From NCBI GenBank assembly GCA_032718865.1, contig JALUTQ010000003.1, positions 712,001-776,000 of the forward strand: a stretch of DNA of 64,000 bases, in the 5' to 3' direction. The notes beneath the pieces were generated by a model. That model did not search any database, was not told where the DNA came from, and saw only the letters and a program-made list of their open reading frames with translations. This stretch comes from Tilletia caries (lineage: Eukaryota; Basidiomycota; Exobasidiomycetes; Tilletiales; Tilletiaceae). Positions 33,279 to 45,219 of the stretch are shown here, piece after piece (position 1 is the stretch's first letter; each line of letters begins with the position of its first letter). The translations under genes and the position numbers were made by a program.

Positions 33279-35249
33279 TCATTCTAAAGACAGATCCTTG
33301 CCCCAGACCTTGACAATCGCCGTACAGACCGCGTCCACCTCCCGCACCACCTCGTTTGCCTTCTCTGCCACAAATCCGGGACGCGTGAAACCGGGGACGG
33401 GCGGTAGGCGGAGCGTCGATGCCGATGTCGCGTTCACTGACGCTGTCTGTCGAGTCGGATGACTTCGTCCTGTGGCCAGACGGGCGGGTGCGCCACCCCG
33501 TGGTGAGGGAGGAAGAGGGACGGGGCTTGAGGGGTTGGGCGAGGCAGCCGGCGAGGCTGCCGTGCCAGTAGTCCCACCAGGAGTACTCGTAGCCTTACTT
33601 CCAATGGAAGCTGGACCAGACTCGAGCAGAAGACACAGCATGGCCGCATGAAGTCGTTTCCTGAGGATCTTGAAGACGGGATCCTCATATCTCAGCGCCC
33701 CACGAACGCCCGCTTCAATCTTAACTTCATCGGCAGCTGTGTCGTCTGAGCGGGCCGTCTGCGTCGAAAGACCTCTTAGTTCGCGATAGGCCCGGATACA
33801 TTCGGCCGTGAGGTTCTTGAGCCTGCTACGTTCCGCTTCTGCTGGCGCAGGTCGAGTAGCCGGAGAAGATGAACTGGCTGGCTCGGTGAGGGAATCCGGG
33901 ACGGGCGCAGGATGATCCGGTTCAGCGATGAAGTCTTCCAGAAGCATCCACAATCGTGAAACCCAAAGGTCCGGATCGTCAGGAAGACTCGAAGAATCGC
34001 CTTGTGCGACCGAGTTGTTGGCATGATTGGCAGTTCGCTGTGGGATGGCCCTGCTCCCGACTGCGGATGTGACAACTGCGACGAGACAAGCTAGGACGAC
34101 GACTGCTTGTACCTTGTTTTGCAGCTGAAATAGGGTAGTAGCGCCTGCAACAAGGGCGTAAGGCAGCGTATTTTCGGTTTGCTTGAGGGAGGAAGATGCG
34201 GTCGTCGATGACTCTCCTTCCTTCTCCTTCGACTTTGCCTCCAGATTGGCGCGGGTCGGTAGAATAGGTAACCGCACAGGATGGTCGCTGTAGATCGCGT
34301 CGAGAAGTCCGGCACGCCATCGCATGGTCTCCAGCGTCGAAGAGGTGTCAATTTCGCCTGCGGAAGCCGTAGACGCGACCCAATCCTTCCAATTGGCTTG
34401 GACCTGTTCTTCGCCTCCCCAGACGGCATAAACCTCTCCGCGTTGCATGGACAACTCGAGGTCGGACTGGACATGCCTTCGAAACTGATCTGCGGCCGTA
34501 CCCGGTGGTGCTGTGAGAATGAGGCTTTCTTGAGAGACGTTGTTCGGTGACGCATTGGCTCCTGCTTCCGCGGCGTTGCCACCGCCTGCGTCGAAGGGCG
34601 AGACAGGTCGATTGGATGTGGCGTGACTTGCAGTGGACGCGTCCGATCGCTTCCGATGATGGGTCCGGATGTCGGTCATCATCTCTTCAGAGAGATGCTG
34701 AATCGCCCTTGCCAGAGTATCCAAGCGAGCCACCAGACGGGATTGCAGAGAGATGTCGTTACTACCCATGTTGTTAAGAGCCTCTCGATCAATGTCCATG
34801 GCCTGTCTAAGCAACTTTTGGATCTCCTCGTCCCGGACAGGAGCTGCTCGTGCGGAGCAGAGGCGAAGGATGTCTGGCAAGATGGAGGCAAGCCCTACTG
34901 TTGATGCTCCCAAGCTTGGCGCGGGAGTGGCTTTCGGTGGCGATGCCGCTGTAGGAGCATGTCGGACGGCATCCGAGTCCTCCAGTGGGGCGGCGAGTCG
35001 AGTCACAATGGAGCGGGCAACGGCATATTGCGATGCTTGGAGGGAAGTTGCCGGCGCGGAACTTGGGGGACGAGGCGGCAGAATGGGGATGACTGCGTCT
35101 AAAATGGTGGAGTACAGGTTGAGCAAGGTGTCTTTGAGGGCCGCCGAGTCTGCGGAGGAAGCTGTCTGGGCTGACATCGTAATGGGATCACTTATGAGCA
35201 GATGACTTTCAGCTTGAAAGCGGGAGTTCCTTTTGCGAGGTGGCGACAC
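33279..35249 (-). CDS. Conserved hypothetical protein, possibly TCP11/Sok1-like
   Basis: One open frame of 656 codons, no intron needed. The ATG at about 35175 (MSAQTASS) may be the true start; the upstream 24 codons are basic and lack similarity to anything I know. A helical N-terminal half includes LCSARAAPVRDEEIQKLL, which echoes the APVRDEE motif of TCP11-domain proteins (Sok1 in yeast, PKA-linked). The LFREI/LDLMKxDM motif expected next is not clear, so the assignment is weak. A hydrophobic stretch (AVVVLACLVAVVTSAV) lies at about residues 370-390. The C-terminal half is Ser/Pro/Thr-rich with a final helical segment. It converges with the ABC transporter (184 bases between stops) and diverges from SOD2. 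Confidence 0.55.
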   Translation of the reverse strand: MSPPRKRNSRFQAESHLLISDPITMSAQTASSADSAALKDTLLNLYSTILDAVIPILPPRPPSSAPATSLQASQYAVARSIVTRLAAPLEDSDAVRHAPTAASPPKATPAPSLGASTVGLASILPDILRLCSARAAPVRDEEIQKLLRQAMDIDREALNNMGSNDISLQSRLVARLDTLARAIQHLSEEMMTDIRTHHRKRSDASTASHATSNRPVSPFDAGGGNAAEAGANASPNNVSQESLILTAPPGTAADQFRRHVQSDLELSMQRGEVYAVWGGEEQVQANWKDWVASTASAGEIDTSSTLETMRWRAGLLDAIYSDHPVRLPILPTRANLEAKSKEKEGESSTTASSSLKQTENTLPYALVAGATTLFQLQNKVQAVVVLACLVAVVTSAVGSRAIPQRTANHANNSVAQGDSSSLPDDPDLWVSRLWMLLEDFIAEPDHPAPVPDSLTEPASSSSPATRPAPAEAERSRLKNLTAECIRAYRELRGLSTQTARSDDTAADEVKIEAGVRGALRYEDPVFKILRKRLHAAMLCLLLESGPASIGSKATSTPGGTTGTAASPAASPNPSSPVPLPPSPRGGAPARLATGRSHPTRQTASVNATSASTLRLPPVPGFTRPGFVAEKANEVVREVDAVCTAIVKVWGKDLSLE

Positions 35250-35955
35250 TGATGATGACCCTGATCGATGTCGTTGATGATGGTGGGCGCGGTCCCCTTT
35301 CCCTTTTGGCCTTCCGTCTGGTCAACTTGGCTTCCTTCCATGGGCTTCGAAACAAAACATCGCTCACTCAGAATGCTTGGGTACAAAGATAGCCATTCGC
35401 CACATCATTACTTTCCAGCCGTAGCTACCTGTAGCTCGGAGCTGCTATTTTTCTGCGCATGTAGGCCTGGTCTGGAAAGCAGTTTGCTGAACGACCCGTG
35501 CCGATGGTCAGGTTGGGCGAGAAACGGGGCAGAATCGAACAAAGCCGCGCGAGATTGTGTATCAATCGTGGATTCGTGAAACTGCGCACGTCGACTTGCT
35601 TTCCTTCATTTCGACCACAACTCAAACTTGGCCCAGTGAATGTAGAATAATCGAGAGAAGTAAAGACAGGGAAAGAGAGAGTTCTGTTGTTGAAAGAGCG
35701 ATGCTGAGATGCCCTGGGAGAGGAGAGGGAAGCGGAGGGAGTCGCGCCTCGCGCCTCGCGCCTCGCGCCTCGCGCCTCGCGGGTGGGCGGCGGAGGAGTA
35801 TTACGTAATTTTAATTATCTAATCTAATCTGTGGTGGTCCGTTCACGCGCGGCTCTGTCAGAGGGAACTGGGAAGGGAAGCTTCGAACTTGCTCGGCTTC
35901 CTTACGAGTTGCCATCATCATCAATTCCAACTTGCATTGATCTGACTCGCCCATC
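35250..35955. promoter_or_regulatory. Divergent promoter region upstream of SOD2
   Basis: About 700 bases between divergent genes. It holds the (GCGCCTC)5 tract and an AT-rich stretch (TACGTAATTTTAATTATC, about 35801-35818) 140 bases before the SOD2 ATG. No other gene seen. Confidence 0.45.
35744..35778 (+). repeat. (GCGCCTC)5 microsatellite
   Basis: Five perfect copies of a GC-rich 7-mer in the SOD2 upstream region, 178 bases before the start codon. Confidence 0.95.
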
Positions 35956-37167
35956 ATGCTGAACACTACTCTTACTCGCGCCTCGACCCGTGTTGTGGCT
36001 GCCTCGCGCGCCTCTCTGACGGCCGGCGCCATCCGGTCCAAGCACACCCTTCCTGACCTCAGCTATGACTACGGAGTGAGTTTATGCCAACGCAGTGCCC
36101 GGCCTTGAGAGACAACCTATCTGACTTCCTTTTTTTGTTGTCATCTAGGCACTCGAGCCCGCCATCAGTGCCGAGATCATGCAGACCCACCACCAGAAGC
36201 ACCACCAGACATACGTCACCAACCTCAATGCCGCCGAGGAGTCGCTCAACCAGGCCCTCCAGAAGAGCGACGTCAAGTCGACCATCGCCCTCCAGAAGGC
36301 TATCAACTTCAACGGCGGCGGACACAGTGCGTCTAACCCTAGCCCAAGTATCTCATTTTTCCATTGTTGTTGCTGACTTCCGGTTTTCACCTCCTCCCGC
36401 ATTTTGTTCAATTATCATCCCCCTTCCGACCGATCAGTCAACCACACCCTCTTCTGGGCCAACCTTGCCCCCAAGAACAAAGACGGCGGCCATCTTCCCT
36501 CCGGCGGCGAGCTCTCCAAGGCCATCGAGCGTGACTTTGGCTCGCTCGACAAGCTCAAGGAGAAGTTCAACGCTCAGCTCGCTGGCATCCAGGGCTCCGG
36601 GTGGGGATGGCTCGGTTACAACAAGGCCACCGGCACACTTGACATCGCTACCACGGCTAACCAAGATCCTCTGCTGGGTGAGTGTGGATGTGCTTCGGGA
36701 CTCACCAGAGAAGATATCCAGCCATGCTAATCTTAACTCTTTTCTCTCTCAGCCCTTACTCCCCTGATCGGCATCGACGCGTGGGAGCACGGTGAGTCCA
36801 GCTTTTTGATTACGAAGCTACACAGCGAATCGAAGCCTTTTGACGCGTCTTTCCTTGCTTCCAGCTTACTACCTGCAATACAAGAACGTCAAGGTCGAGT
36901 GAGTCCCTCTGCCGCGACATTCCCTCAGCACACATTTACAGAAACTCACAATGCTTTATCTCTTTTTGTTGGGAACATCGCTACCGTAGCTACTTCAAGG
37001 CCATCTGGTGAGTTTTTTATTCTTCCCCTCGAGTTGCCTGCTGTGGCACAATGAACCTTCAGATTGATGCCGGAACATGGAAACTCACCCTTCCTGTGTT
37101 TTGCTTCTGCAGGGAGGTCATCAACTACAAGGAGGCCGAGAAGCGTCTCATCAGCGCGCAGAAGTAA
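35956..37167 (+). CDS. SOD2: Mitochondrial manganese superoxide dismutase
   Basis: Seven exons (35956-36075, 36149-36326, 36438-36677, 36753-36791, 36865-36898, 36990-37007, 37113-37167) keep phase throughout and give about 227 residues. Residues 1-29 ([20 protein letters not shown]...RSKHT) form a basic mitochondrial presequence. The mature enzyme starts at LPDLSYDYG. Metal ligands are visible: His in [10 protein letters not shown], His in NHTLFW, and Asp and His in the signature [16 protein letters not shown] is also present. It converts superoxide to hydrogen peroxide in the matrix. The exons near the 3' end are very small (18-55 bases). It ends normally at ISAQK. Nothing looks damaged. 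Confidence 0.95.
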
Positions 37168-38753
37168 GGGGTTCGGTCCCTGCCCCACTGGTTTGTCGAA
37201 CTCCTCGGACTGCGAGCAGTGTTTCAAGCCCATCTCGAATCAGAAATCGTCAATTCTAGTGCAGCATTCTCAAATCATCCAGTGGCGTGGCGCTCCTTCC
37301 CCACCTGCCCTGGCAAGAGAGTCAAGAGCTTTCGTCGTTTTATTCAACGTCCAGCCGGGGTGAAAGTACTGCAAGGCAGGGGAGAGAGAGGGAGACAGAG
37401 AATTCATGTGGAAAGGATCAAGAAAACGGAGACGATTATGAGGAGAACTGAAGCGAGCGAGAACAAGAGAGTTGACAGATACGGAAAGGGGAGAGAAAGG
37501 AGAGGAGGAGGAGAGCTAAGCAATTTGAACGGTCGTTTGGGGGGGCATCCCGCCAGCGTAGGAGGAAGCAAGAGCGCGAAAGGAGGACCCAGCTCTCGAT
37601 AATGCGTCCTTTCTCACCAAGGAGTCTCCCTTCCAGACGCGCTGTCGAAGGGCGGGTAGATAGCGCGGACAGAGAACGAGAGAACATAAAGGCAGACGAG
37701 AATAGAGGAAAAAGGGGGGCGATTTTTGAAATAGGAGAACGATAGAACGCGTAGAAACAAAACAAAGATAAGTGAGGAACGGACGGAGGGTCGAAAGGTG
37801 TGGCAGAGAGGGAGAGAGAAAGGAGTTGGAAGTTGATTCGCTCTTCATCTTTGCTTTCTTCTTTTTGATTTTGGGGGGTAGGGGGAAGGAAGGGACGGTG
37901 ACGGGGTTTCTTCATGGGGACTTCTTGTCGGGTACTTGGGTTTTGCGGGTTGTCGAATCTCTTGGGTTTGGGGAAACATTTGAAGCTCTTCTTCTTCTTC
38001 GTTCTTCGTTCTTCTTTTGAGAGTGGGGCGGACGCGTGTATGAAGCGAGGGGCCCCGGAGCTTGGGATAGGGTTGTGTGAGGTGTGTATATATCTGTCGT
38101 GAGAGTCGATCGAGAAGAGTGGTGCGAGCGGACGGGGAAAACGGTGGAGACCAGAAAAAGTGTTCGCCCTTGTGTGTCCGTGGTGGTCGTGAGGAGGGAT
38201 GTCAGGCTGGGGCCGCTGAATGGCGCCTGGGATCGTGTGTGTAGGATCTGAAGCCCACAGTCCGGAGAGCGCAAGAAGGGAACCGTTGCTTGAGGCCCCG
38301 AAACAATCTTACTTCCGATTGGGGATTTCCAAACGGAGGAGCGCGAACAGGAAGCCGCCCTTCTTGGAGGAGAGGAAACCGCTGGCTCTCCCGCCCGGCT
38401 GCTTTGACCAACCGAGACTTGTCTTCCGCCCGCGATATGGACGAAGGCGAAAGGCAATGCACGTCGTGAACCACGTCGTTCCGCACGCTTGGGCGGATCA
38501 CATTATTTGAAGGAAGAAGGGAAAGGCTTGCTCCGAACGGCGGTTTTGAAAATGGACGGGAGTCGGTATAAACCGTTAGGAGAATGGGAAGAGAAAGAAA
38601 GGACATTGACGACGGAAAGAGAAAGGAACGATATCTGAAGGTGCTGTATGTTGGGTTTGGGTTTTCGAAACGTGCATGCGAGTGTCGATAAAATTGGTAG
38701 GTCTAGGTGAGAATGTCGAGGAGAAGGGGAGAAACGCCGTGGTTGGGGGGCGA
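37168..38753. other. Intergenic region with strong purine/pyrimidine strand bias
   Basis: About 1.6 kb between the convergent ends of SOD2 and PUB1. From about 37370 to 38060 the plus strand is mostly purine (GAGAGAGAGGGAGACAGAGA and similar). No frame has recognisable content. It may be the long 3' untranslated region of PUB1 or a leader of an unseen minus-strand transcript. Confidence 0.4.
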
Positions 38754-40810
38754 TCATCGACCTTGGGCGCCCGTCCCGTTGCCGGTTTGGCCAGAGACAC
38801 CGAAGCCGCCGTAGCCGCCCGCTCCGAGCGCCTGATATTGTGCCGCATACGAGTTGTAGTACTCTGCAAGATGCTCAAACACTGTCAGCTGTGATGATCC
38901 CTGGGATGATTTATGAGAGTCAAGAAGGACGGAACTGGTGGGGGAAGAGAAAACCTACCTTGGCCGCCTTGCGCACTTCCGTTCAGACCGCCATAGCCAC
39001 CTTGGCCAGCACCACCAAAAGCAGCCGCCATCTGCTGCTGCATCGCCGCGTCCAACCCACCCGCGCTCGCTGAGCCAACCGAGCCAGGCACACCACCACC
39101 GTTCCCGACGTTCTGGGTGGTAACAGGGGACGTTCCCAAAATACCATTGGACCCGCCGTTCTGCTGCTGTTGCTGCTGAGGCACAGGAATAGGCATGCCC
39201 ATCGAAGACCCATCCTGGCCTCCGCCGGAGCCAGCAACAGAAGTCGCCGAGCCAGGCGGTGCCAGACCCGCAGCCGCGCCAGGCATGCTCATCCCTCCTG
39301 CACCGCTCATGCCCATGCCCATGTTCCCCTGTGCGCCGGGGATGCCCTGTGCACCCGGGTAGCCACCAAAGGCATTGCTGTACGGGTACTGGGCCTGCAT
39401 GCCGTACATCATGTTACCGTAGCCCTGCGGGCCCATACCGGCACCCTGTGCTCCACCGTAGGCACCACCGGCGCCTGCGCCGCCTGCTGCACCGCCAACA
39501 CCGCCCGCTCCAGCGCGCCCGCCTTCATGCCGGTCTTTACCCCAACCACACTTGATGGGCCGGTTGTGGATCGGGGTCCCGTTGAGCTGGGAGATGGCCA
39601 TGGCAGCATTTTCATGCGAGTCCAACCGGACGAAGGCAAAGCCCCGATCCGCCTGCATGCGTACTTCAGTGATGTAGCCGTAGTTCTGGAAATAGGGTAC
39701 GAGGTCGTTCTGGGTGGTGAAGGGGAGCAAGTTGCCGACGTAAATAGTGGTGTTGTGGAGGTGGGAGGCCGCGAGTGTTTGTTCGTAGGTGAGGGGCATT
39801 CCCGGTGGCATACTGGCACCACCTCCGGGTCCACCCATGCCGTAAGGGGCTCCAGGCATGCCCATGCCCATCATGTGCGGACCACCCATGCCAGCATTGT
39901 AACCGTGTGGGCCTCCGCCGCCGTGCATGTGATGATGCGGCCCGCCTCGAGCGCCGCCGTGTCCGCCCATCGCACCGCTTCCCATGCCTCCATAGCCGCC
40001 CTGTGCGGGGTCATTCTTCTGGTTGGCCCAGTTAACGCGAATGGCGCGACTGCCGAGCCACTCGCCGTTCATGGTAGCAATGGCCTGTTCGGCATCACCC
40101 TTGGTACGGAAAGTGAGGAAACCGTAACCGCGGGACTTGCCTGAGACCATGTCCCACATGACGCGGGCTTCGGAGAGACTGCCAAAGGCGCTGAAAGCTT
40201 TGCGGAGGGCCTCGTCGTTGATCTCGGGAGCCAGATCGCCGACGAAGACGTGGGCCTCGTCAGCTTTGGGCCCTGAGCCGGGAATGCTGGGGTGTGGGCC
40301 GGGTGCTGTTCCGTTGTTCCCGGCCGGGCCGCCGTTGTTGGTGGCCTGATGAGCCCAGTTGACGCGAATTTCGTGATCGAAGAGCTTCCTGCCGTTGAGG
40401 GTCTGGAGGGCCTGTTCAGCGGAGCTGATATCTCTGAATTCGACAAAGGCATACCGAGTCGGGGAACTCGGTTGTTGCTGCTGGTTGCGTTCGGGAATGA
40501 TCTTGACGGAAGCGACGGGCCCGGCGGTAGAGAATATGTCGATGAGCATGTGTTCTGCTACGCTGGGAGAGAGGTTTCCAACGTAGAGGTGGGGACGACG
40601 TTGCGTGGGAGTCGTGGCAGAGACAGCGGTTGCATTTGGCCCGCCGGGGGGTGTGCCTGCCGCTGGTGGTTGTGAAGCCGGTGGCTGTTGGCCGCCAGCT
40701 AATTGCTCAATGGCTGGGGACGTCGCCGCTGGTTGCTGTCCATTAGTAGAGCTGGCGGCGATGGCAGCCGAGCCATTGGTGGCAGGAGTAAGGGGTGCGC
40801 CTGCTTGCAT
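38754..40810 (-). CDS. PUB1: Pub1/TIA-1-like RNA-binding protein with three RRMs
   Basis: Main exon 38959-40810 plus a last exon 38754-38863, joined over a short intron, give about 650 residues. A Gln/Pro/Ala-rich N-terminus precedes RRM1 (RNP2 LYVGNL, RNP1 RYAFVEF), RRM2 (VFVGDL, SRGYGFLTF) and RRM3 (IYVGNL, RGFAFVRL). Between RRM2 and RRM3, and after RRM3, lie long Gly/Met/Ala- and Gln-rich disordered stretches (GGAGAGGAYGGAQGAG-type), typical of proteins that enter stress granules. RRM order and spacing match yeast Pub1, which binds poly(U) and AU-rich mRNA and affects stability. The ATG at 40810 (MQAGAP) starts the conserved part; the open frame upstream to 41392 is Ser/Leu/Pro-rich leader and probably untranslated. 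Confidence 0.9.
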
Positions 40811-41480
40811 ATTGTGATTCTGTGATGTGAGACAAGACGGGGTTCGGACCGGGATGAGAAAATGTGATGAGAGGAGGATGTCAGGGAGGGGAAGGAAGGA
40901 AGGAGAGGAAAGAGGAAAAGGGGGACAAAGAGGAAGTGAGCGATGCGAGAGGAGCGAGAGCGTTTGCGCTGGAGAATAATGCTCACGCTGGCTTGGTTGT
41001 GAGGAGGTGGGTGCGGTGCTCGGATAGCAGAAGGGGATAATGGCGAAGCTGGGGATTGTGCACGGTCCGCGCGAGGAAGAATAGGGACTGCTGTTGCAAG
41101 AAGAGCAGAGCGAGGAATAAGTGATGGCGGAGTGGCGGATCGATGCGGGCTTGAGCTCGAGGAATGCTCTTGCTGACGCTGTTGCTGTCGTGCTTGAAGC
41201 TGTGCCGGCGGAGTGCGTACTGGTCGTTTGAGGGAAGTGCTGGGAGGTATGAGGAGGATGAAGAAGGAGAGCAGCTGAGCGTGTGGAAGCGCTGAGCGAG
41301 CGGAAGGGAGAGAGGAACAGAGAGAGCGCGCACGGAGAGAGAGGAAGAGAGAGAGAGAGAGAGAGAGAGAATAGATGAGAGAATACGATCAAATCGCAAG
41401 TCGCTGCTCGTCGTCAGGAAGAAGGAAGCAATGCCGAAAGTTGACAGACCCAAATATCTAGCCTCAGAAACGGCACCCAT
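40811..41480 (-). promoter_or_regulatory. PUB1 leader/promoter with a GA/TC tract
   Basis: Pyrimidine-rich on the minus strand, with an uninterrupted (GA)n run at 41347-41370 on the plus strand. No other gene. Confidence 0.5.
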
Positions 41481-41715
41481 GAATTTTACCCCCAGGTTTT
41501 ACCCACTCGGGGGTAAAATTGCCCATGCGCCTTTTTAACCTCCACTTTTACCCATCCTTACCCACGCAGGGTGCCCAAATTTACCCAACTCATTTTACCC
41601 CTCGGGGTAAAATGGCTCAGGAAATGGGTAAAAGTGCTGAGTTGAGATGTGGACTCTGACTTTTACCACAAGTCTTTACCCCTTGTGGGTAAGTCTTGGG
41701 GTAAAAATATTTCCT
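41481..41715. mobile_element. TTTTACCC-motif element, copy 1
   Basis: 235 bases packed with TTTTACCC/GGGTAAAA in both orientations. It starts GAATTTTACCCCC and ends near GGGTAAAAATATT. It is homologous to 51765-52271 (shared CTTTTACCCA, TTACCCACGCAG, CTTTACCCCTTG in the same order). It has no coding capacity. It directly borders the MDH-carrying element to its right. Confidence 0.6.
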
Positions 41716-41725
41716 CACTCCCATT

Positions 41726-42615
41726 CCCCTAACATTAGTTAAGGGGTTATAGGGCGGCTCCCGCCTTACGGCCGTAAGCTTTTTGCCATTCAGGCTCGTA
41801 GTTTGGGACTTTTCTTCGCAACTACCAACACAACACACCATTCTGAATCAGTAGACCCTTGACCAAATCTAGTCCTGCAACTTCTGGCACAGGTTTCGTG
41901 GTTGTAGCATCAGAATTGACTGATCTGTCCTTGAGCCAAAGTTTGGTTTTTCCTTACATAAGCACAGAGTGCAGAAATCTTGCATACGTAATCAGTTCAT
42001 TTCGACACTCGACAGACGACAACCAACACCGCCAGCCTTTCTTCACGCTTCCATCGAAGCCCGACAAGCATCATGCGAATTGAACAATCCCCCCTCGATT
42101 TCTTTTTTTTAACCGCTCTCTGCTCACCAAGGTTCAAGTTAATGATGCTCACCGCTGTTTTTGCTCTTTTTCTTGCTTAACCTGATGGCTGATACCACTT
42201 ACCCATACCAGTCTCTGCTTTGTTCCCATTCTGAGTCCGGCCCAGCAGTCAGCACTCCCGAATTGTCATCCAAGGTGAGCCTCGTGTTTATACGCGCATC
42301 TGCATCAGGTGCTCCGGGTTAGGTCCTTACTCACCCATTCGTTTTTCAGCTCTCTGCTCTTATGAATCCGGTCGACGTCGTCAAGATGAGTAGACTGACT
42401 TTCCTCACTCACCATGCCCCATCGGACAGCTCTCTCCCTCGACAAAGCCGCTGCCAAAGTTGCTCCCAAAGCACACCACCTCGTCATCTCCAACCCCGTC
42501 AACTCCACCGTGCCCATCGTCGCCGAGGTCTTCAAGTCTTTACGACCCCAAGCGGTGGGTTTTCCCCCGACCCCCTCTCCTTCTTCTAACGGCTCTGACG
42601 CTTCATGAGTTAAGA
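41726..42615 (+). mobile_element. Truncated copy of the MDH-carrying CCCCTAAC element
   Basis: Starts CCCCTAACATTAG, then follows the copy at 49498 almost base for base up to CATGAGTTAA (about 42614). There it stops abruptly at the edge of the GGAGTACGGAG element. It carries only the first malate dehydrogenase segment (about 42445-42555: HHLVISNPVNSTVPIVAEVF). It lies in direct orientation to the copy at 49498 and outside the inverted repeat. Confidence 0.75.
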
Positions 42616-43413
42616 TTAAGGATGGGCGCGGAGTAAGCCCCGGAGTGGGTTTCCCGGAGTTCCCCGACTAGTCGGGGCCTCACTCCGGGGGAGTACGGAG
42701 TGCGGAGTGCATTTTCGAGGATTTACTCCTGCTGATTGAATTCTGCAGGAGTACGGAGCGCAAGCCTGTCATGTCCCCGGAGTACGGAGTACGGCAAGGC
42801 CTGGACCTAACTTTTCGCCGGAGTACGGAGTGACTAGCTCGAATGCCAGACGGAGTGCGGAGTTTCCCCGAAACTCCGGGGCGCTCCGGGGCCTTGCATT
42901 TTTCAAAATCAGGTCGCAATCTTGGAAATTTTGGCCAGAAACGGGCAGATTTTGCTCTGTTTTTCAAAAACATTGGCAAGATTCATTTTCAGATATCTCA
43001 TTTGGGGTTCATATTGTGTGTTTGTGAGCTCTACGACCGCCAAGGATGATTCTGCCGAACAAAAAAAACATGGTTGGAAGAGGGGCAATCAATGGAAGGG
43101 TCCACATTTCTCAAGTTTTTGTAGGACCTTTGCGAACTTTCCCCGGAGTACGGAGTTTCGGGGGGGAGTAGTCGCGCTCCGTCACCCCGGAGTACGGAGT
43201 GGACTTTGAAACTTTACTGAATTTAGCCGGAGTACGGAGCTGGCGCAATGAGATGGAGAGATTTTTGTGCGGAGTGCGGAGTGGAGTTGGGGCGACTGCC
43301 TAAAAATGAGCGGAGTACGGAGTGCGAAAAAGAATCTCAAAATCAGCCGGAGTCAGCCGGAGTAGGGGCCCCGGAGTACGGAGCACTCCGGGGCCCTCCG
43401 CGCCCATCCTTAT
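42616..43413 (+). mobile_element. GGAGTACGGAG-motif element, left copy
   Basis: Non-coding, about 798 bp. Ends are inverted: AAGGATGGGCGCGG left and CCGCGCCCATCCTT right. By eye it has nine exact GGAGTACGGAG and several GGAGTGCGGAG variants, all in one orientation, plus CTCCGGGG near the ends. On its right it is followed by CGCGTC and coding sequence of the accessory transposon gene. On its left it meets the truncated MDH element instead of the rest of that gene, so one flank has been lost. Confidence 0.75.
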
Positions 43414-44992
43414 CGCGTCTACGGTCTCCCAAAAGTCTCCCACTGGCTTTCCGTTCTTCTCACGAGGCGCATGCTGAGTCGCGACAAAGCGCTGAAACGA
43501 GAAAAGGATATATTCATCAGTTCAATGCAAATCATAACGCATTCAAAACTCAGACTTCAGAGTCAAGATGTAGGGACTAGGAACTGGAAAATACTTGCAA
43601 TGTAAAGGAGCCGCATCGCACGCTTCTTGGTGAAGGGGACCTTGTATCCTTTGCAAATGGTGTCCCACAATTCATCTCCGCTCTGTACCTCCGTATCGTC
43701 GTCCACTCCCATCGATTTGTGCACCTTAGTATCAGCAGCAAGCAAAAAAACGAATCGTATCAGCAGACAACAAACCAATCGTCAGGGAAGCGGCGGTACT
43801 CGCGAGAGCAAAAACGTGCACCTTGTAAAATACTCACTCTTGTTGCGCACATGTCTCTCATGCGATTCAGGAGCTGTTTGACTTTTTGGCTCGACGTGGC
43901 AATCGCACGTCTCCGGATCCTCCACCAGCTCTTTGAAATGCTGACCGACTTGATGAGGATTTGCCTTAAGGAATTTCTGCGGCGCGTGAGAGATGGGAAA
44001 GACGATCGAAACACATCAGCTATCACTGGACACTGATCAATCATCGCAATGAACACGGCTTTATAAATCATTATTTCTCTATCGCGCTGTCCTCTTCATT
44101 AGAGCTTGGGGACGAGAGCCGGAGAAGAGGGAGTGGGTGTGGAGAGGAACGCTCACCATTGTGCGCGTAGCAATACTTGAGTCCGCGCTGTACTCTGTAA
44201 TTTGACTGCTGAAGAACACGAAGGCTACAGCCTGGCCGAACTTGTTCTATAAAGCATGAAGAAAATGCAAGGGTCAATTGGTCACCTGTCATCAGTTACA
44301 GTGACACCTGAGGGCTGAGTATAAACGCTACTGAGCCACTTTCAACAGCTCACCAAGTCTCCCTTCGTCAGTATTCCCGTTCCTTTCTTGAGCTTCTCGA
44401 CGTCATCCTTTAGCTGATCGATCTTTCGCATGACCTGCTCCAACATTTGTCCGGATTGGGTCGAATTTTTCCCAGGTAGAAAGGTCGCGGGCCCAGTCAA
44501 AAAAAATGTCGGCAACTGTTGGTGGGTCATCACCATACTAAGAAAAATCCTGAAGTCAATGCAACTGTGAAAGAATGCCAATTCATCCTATACATCACTC
44601 ACCGACATCTGCAGCTGATACCGATCCTCAAGTAGATCTCTTGCTTGAGGCCCGAGTCGGAAACGCTGAGCCCACTGCCTCAGTACTGGAGGAACGGCTG
44701 CTTGTTGCTCTGGACGCATTGCCTCGTCTGCTTGAGCTCGCTGTCGTTTGTTGCTCGGCTGATCGTCTTCATCCTCATCAGCGGATCCAAAATCCTCCTC
44801 CTCCTCCTCAGGCTCTGAACTCTGGCGCGCATCTGAGTTCTTCTGGCTTCGGTTTCGAGCAGCATCCAAAACATCCTCTGCAGTGGGAAGATGGACAGCA
44901 TCTCGATCGTCGTCTTCGGCAGCAGAGAATGACTCGCCGAGCGATGTATTCGATCGGACGGCTGCAACGACCGGCTTGCGTGACTTGGGCAT
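43414..44992 (-). pseudogene. CMC-transposon accessory gene, left-arm copy, 3'-truncated
   Basis: Minus-strand counterpart of the gene at 58744-61841: ATG at 44992 (MPKSRKPVVA), acidic/Gln-rich exon 1, coiled-coil exon 2 and Cys/His exon 4. The last exon present ends at GDFWETVDA, where the GGAGTACGGAG element begins. Beyond that element lies unrelated DNA, so the final about 110 codons are missing. Exon 1 here keeps frame at AEDVLDAARNR, where the right-arm copy has an extra T. Confidence 0.7.
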
Positions 44993-45219
44993 ATGGAATG
45001 GCAAATCTGTGATAAAAAAGGGGTGTGATGGTGAGGGTGTGGTTGTGAGAGAGAAGAACCGAAGAGAGAAACGCTCGTCCTTTTGCCACATCACATCACG
45101 CGACCACACTCCTCCGCCGCACTGACGCACGGGCACACATTACCCATTCCCCCACCCACACATTCCGCATTCCAGAGTCCACATCCACACAACGAAGTCA
45201 TACAGCAGCAGCAATCGAC
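44993..45219. promoter_or_regulatory. Divergent promoter of the transposon gene pair, left arm
   Basis: 227 bases separate the accessory-gene ATG (minus) and the main-gene ATG (plus). The stretch is C/A-rich (CACACATTACCCATTCCCCC) without a clear TATA box. Its counterpart in the right arm is 58518-58743. Confidence 0.6.

Noticed and set aside
42613..43412. TA dinucleotide target duplication for the GGAGTACGGAG element
   Set aside because: A TA reading is possible by eye, but only the GACGCG duplication at the right copy restores the interrupted exon's frame.
42680..43580. Open frames inside the GGAGTACGGAG element
   Set aside because: They are by-products of the repeated motif, differ between copies and have no start or splice context.
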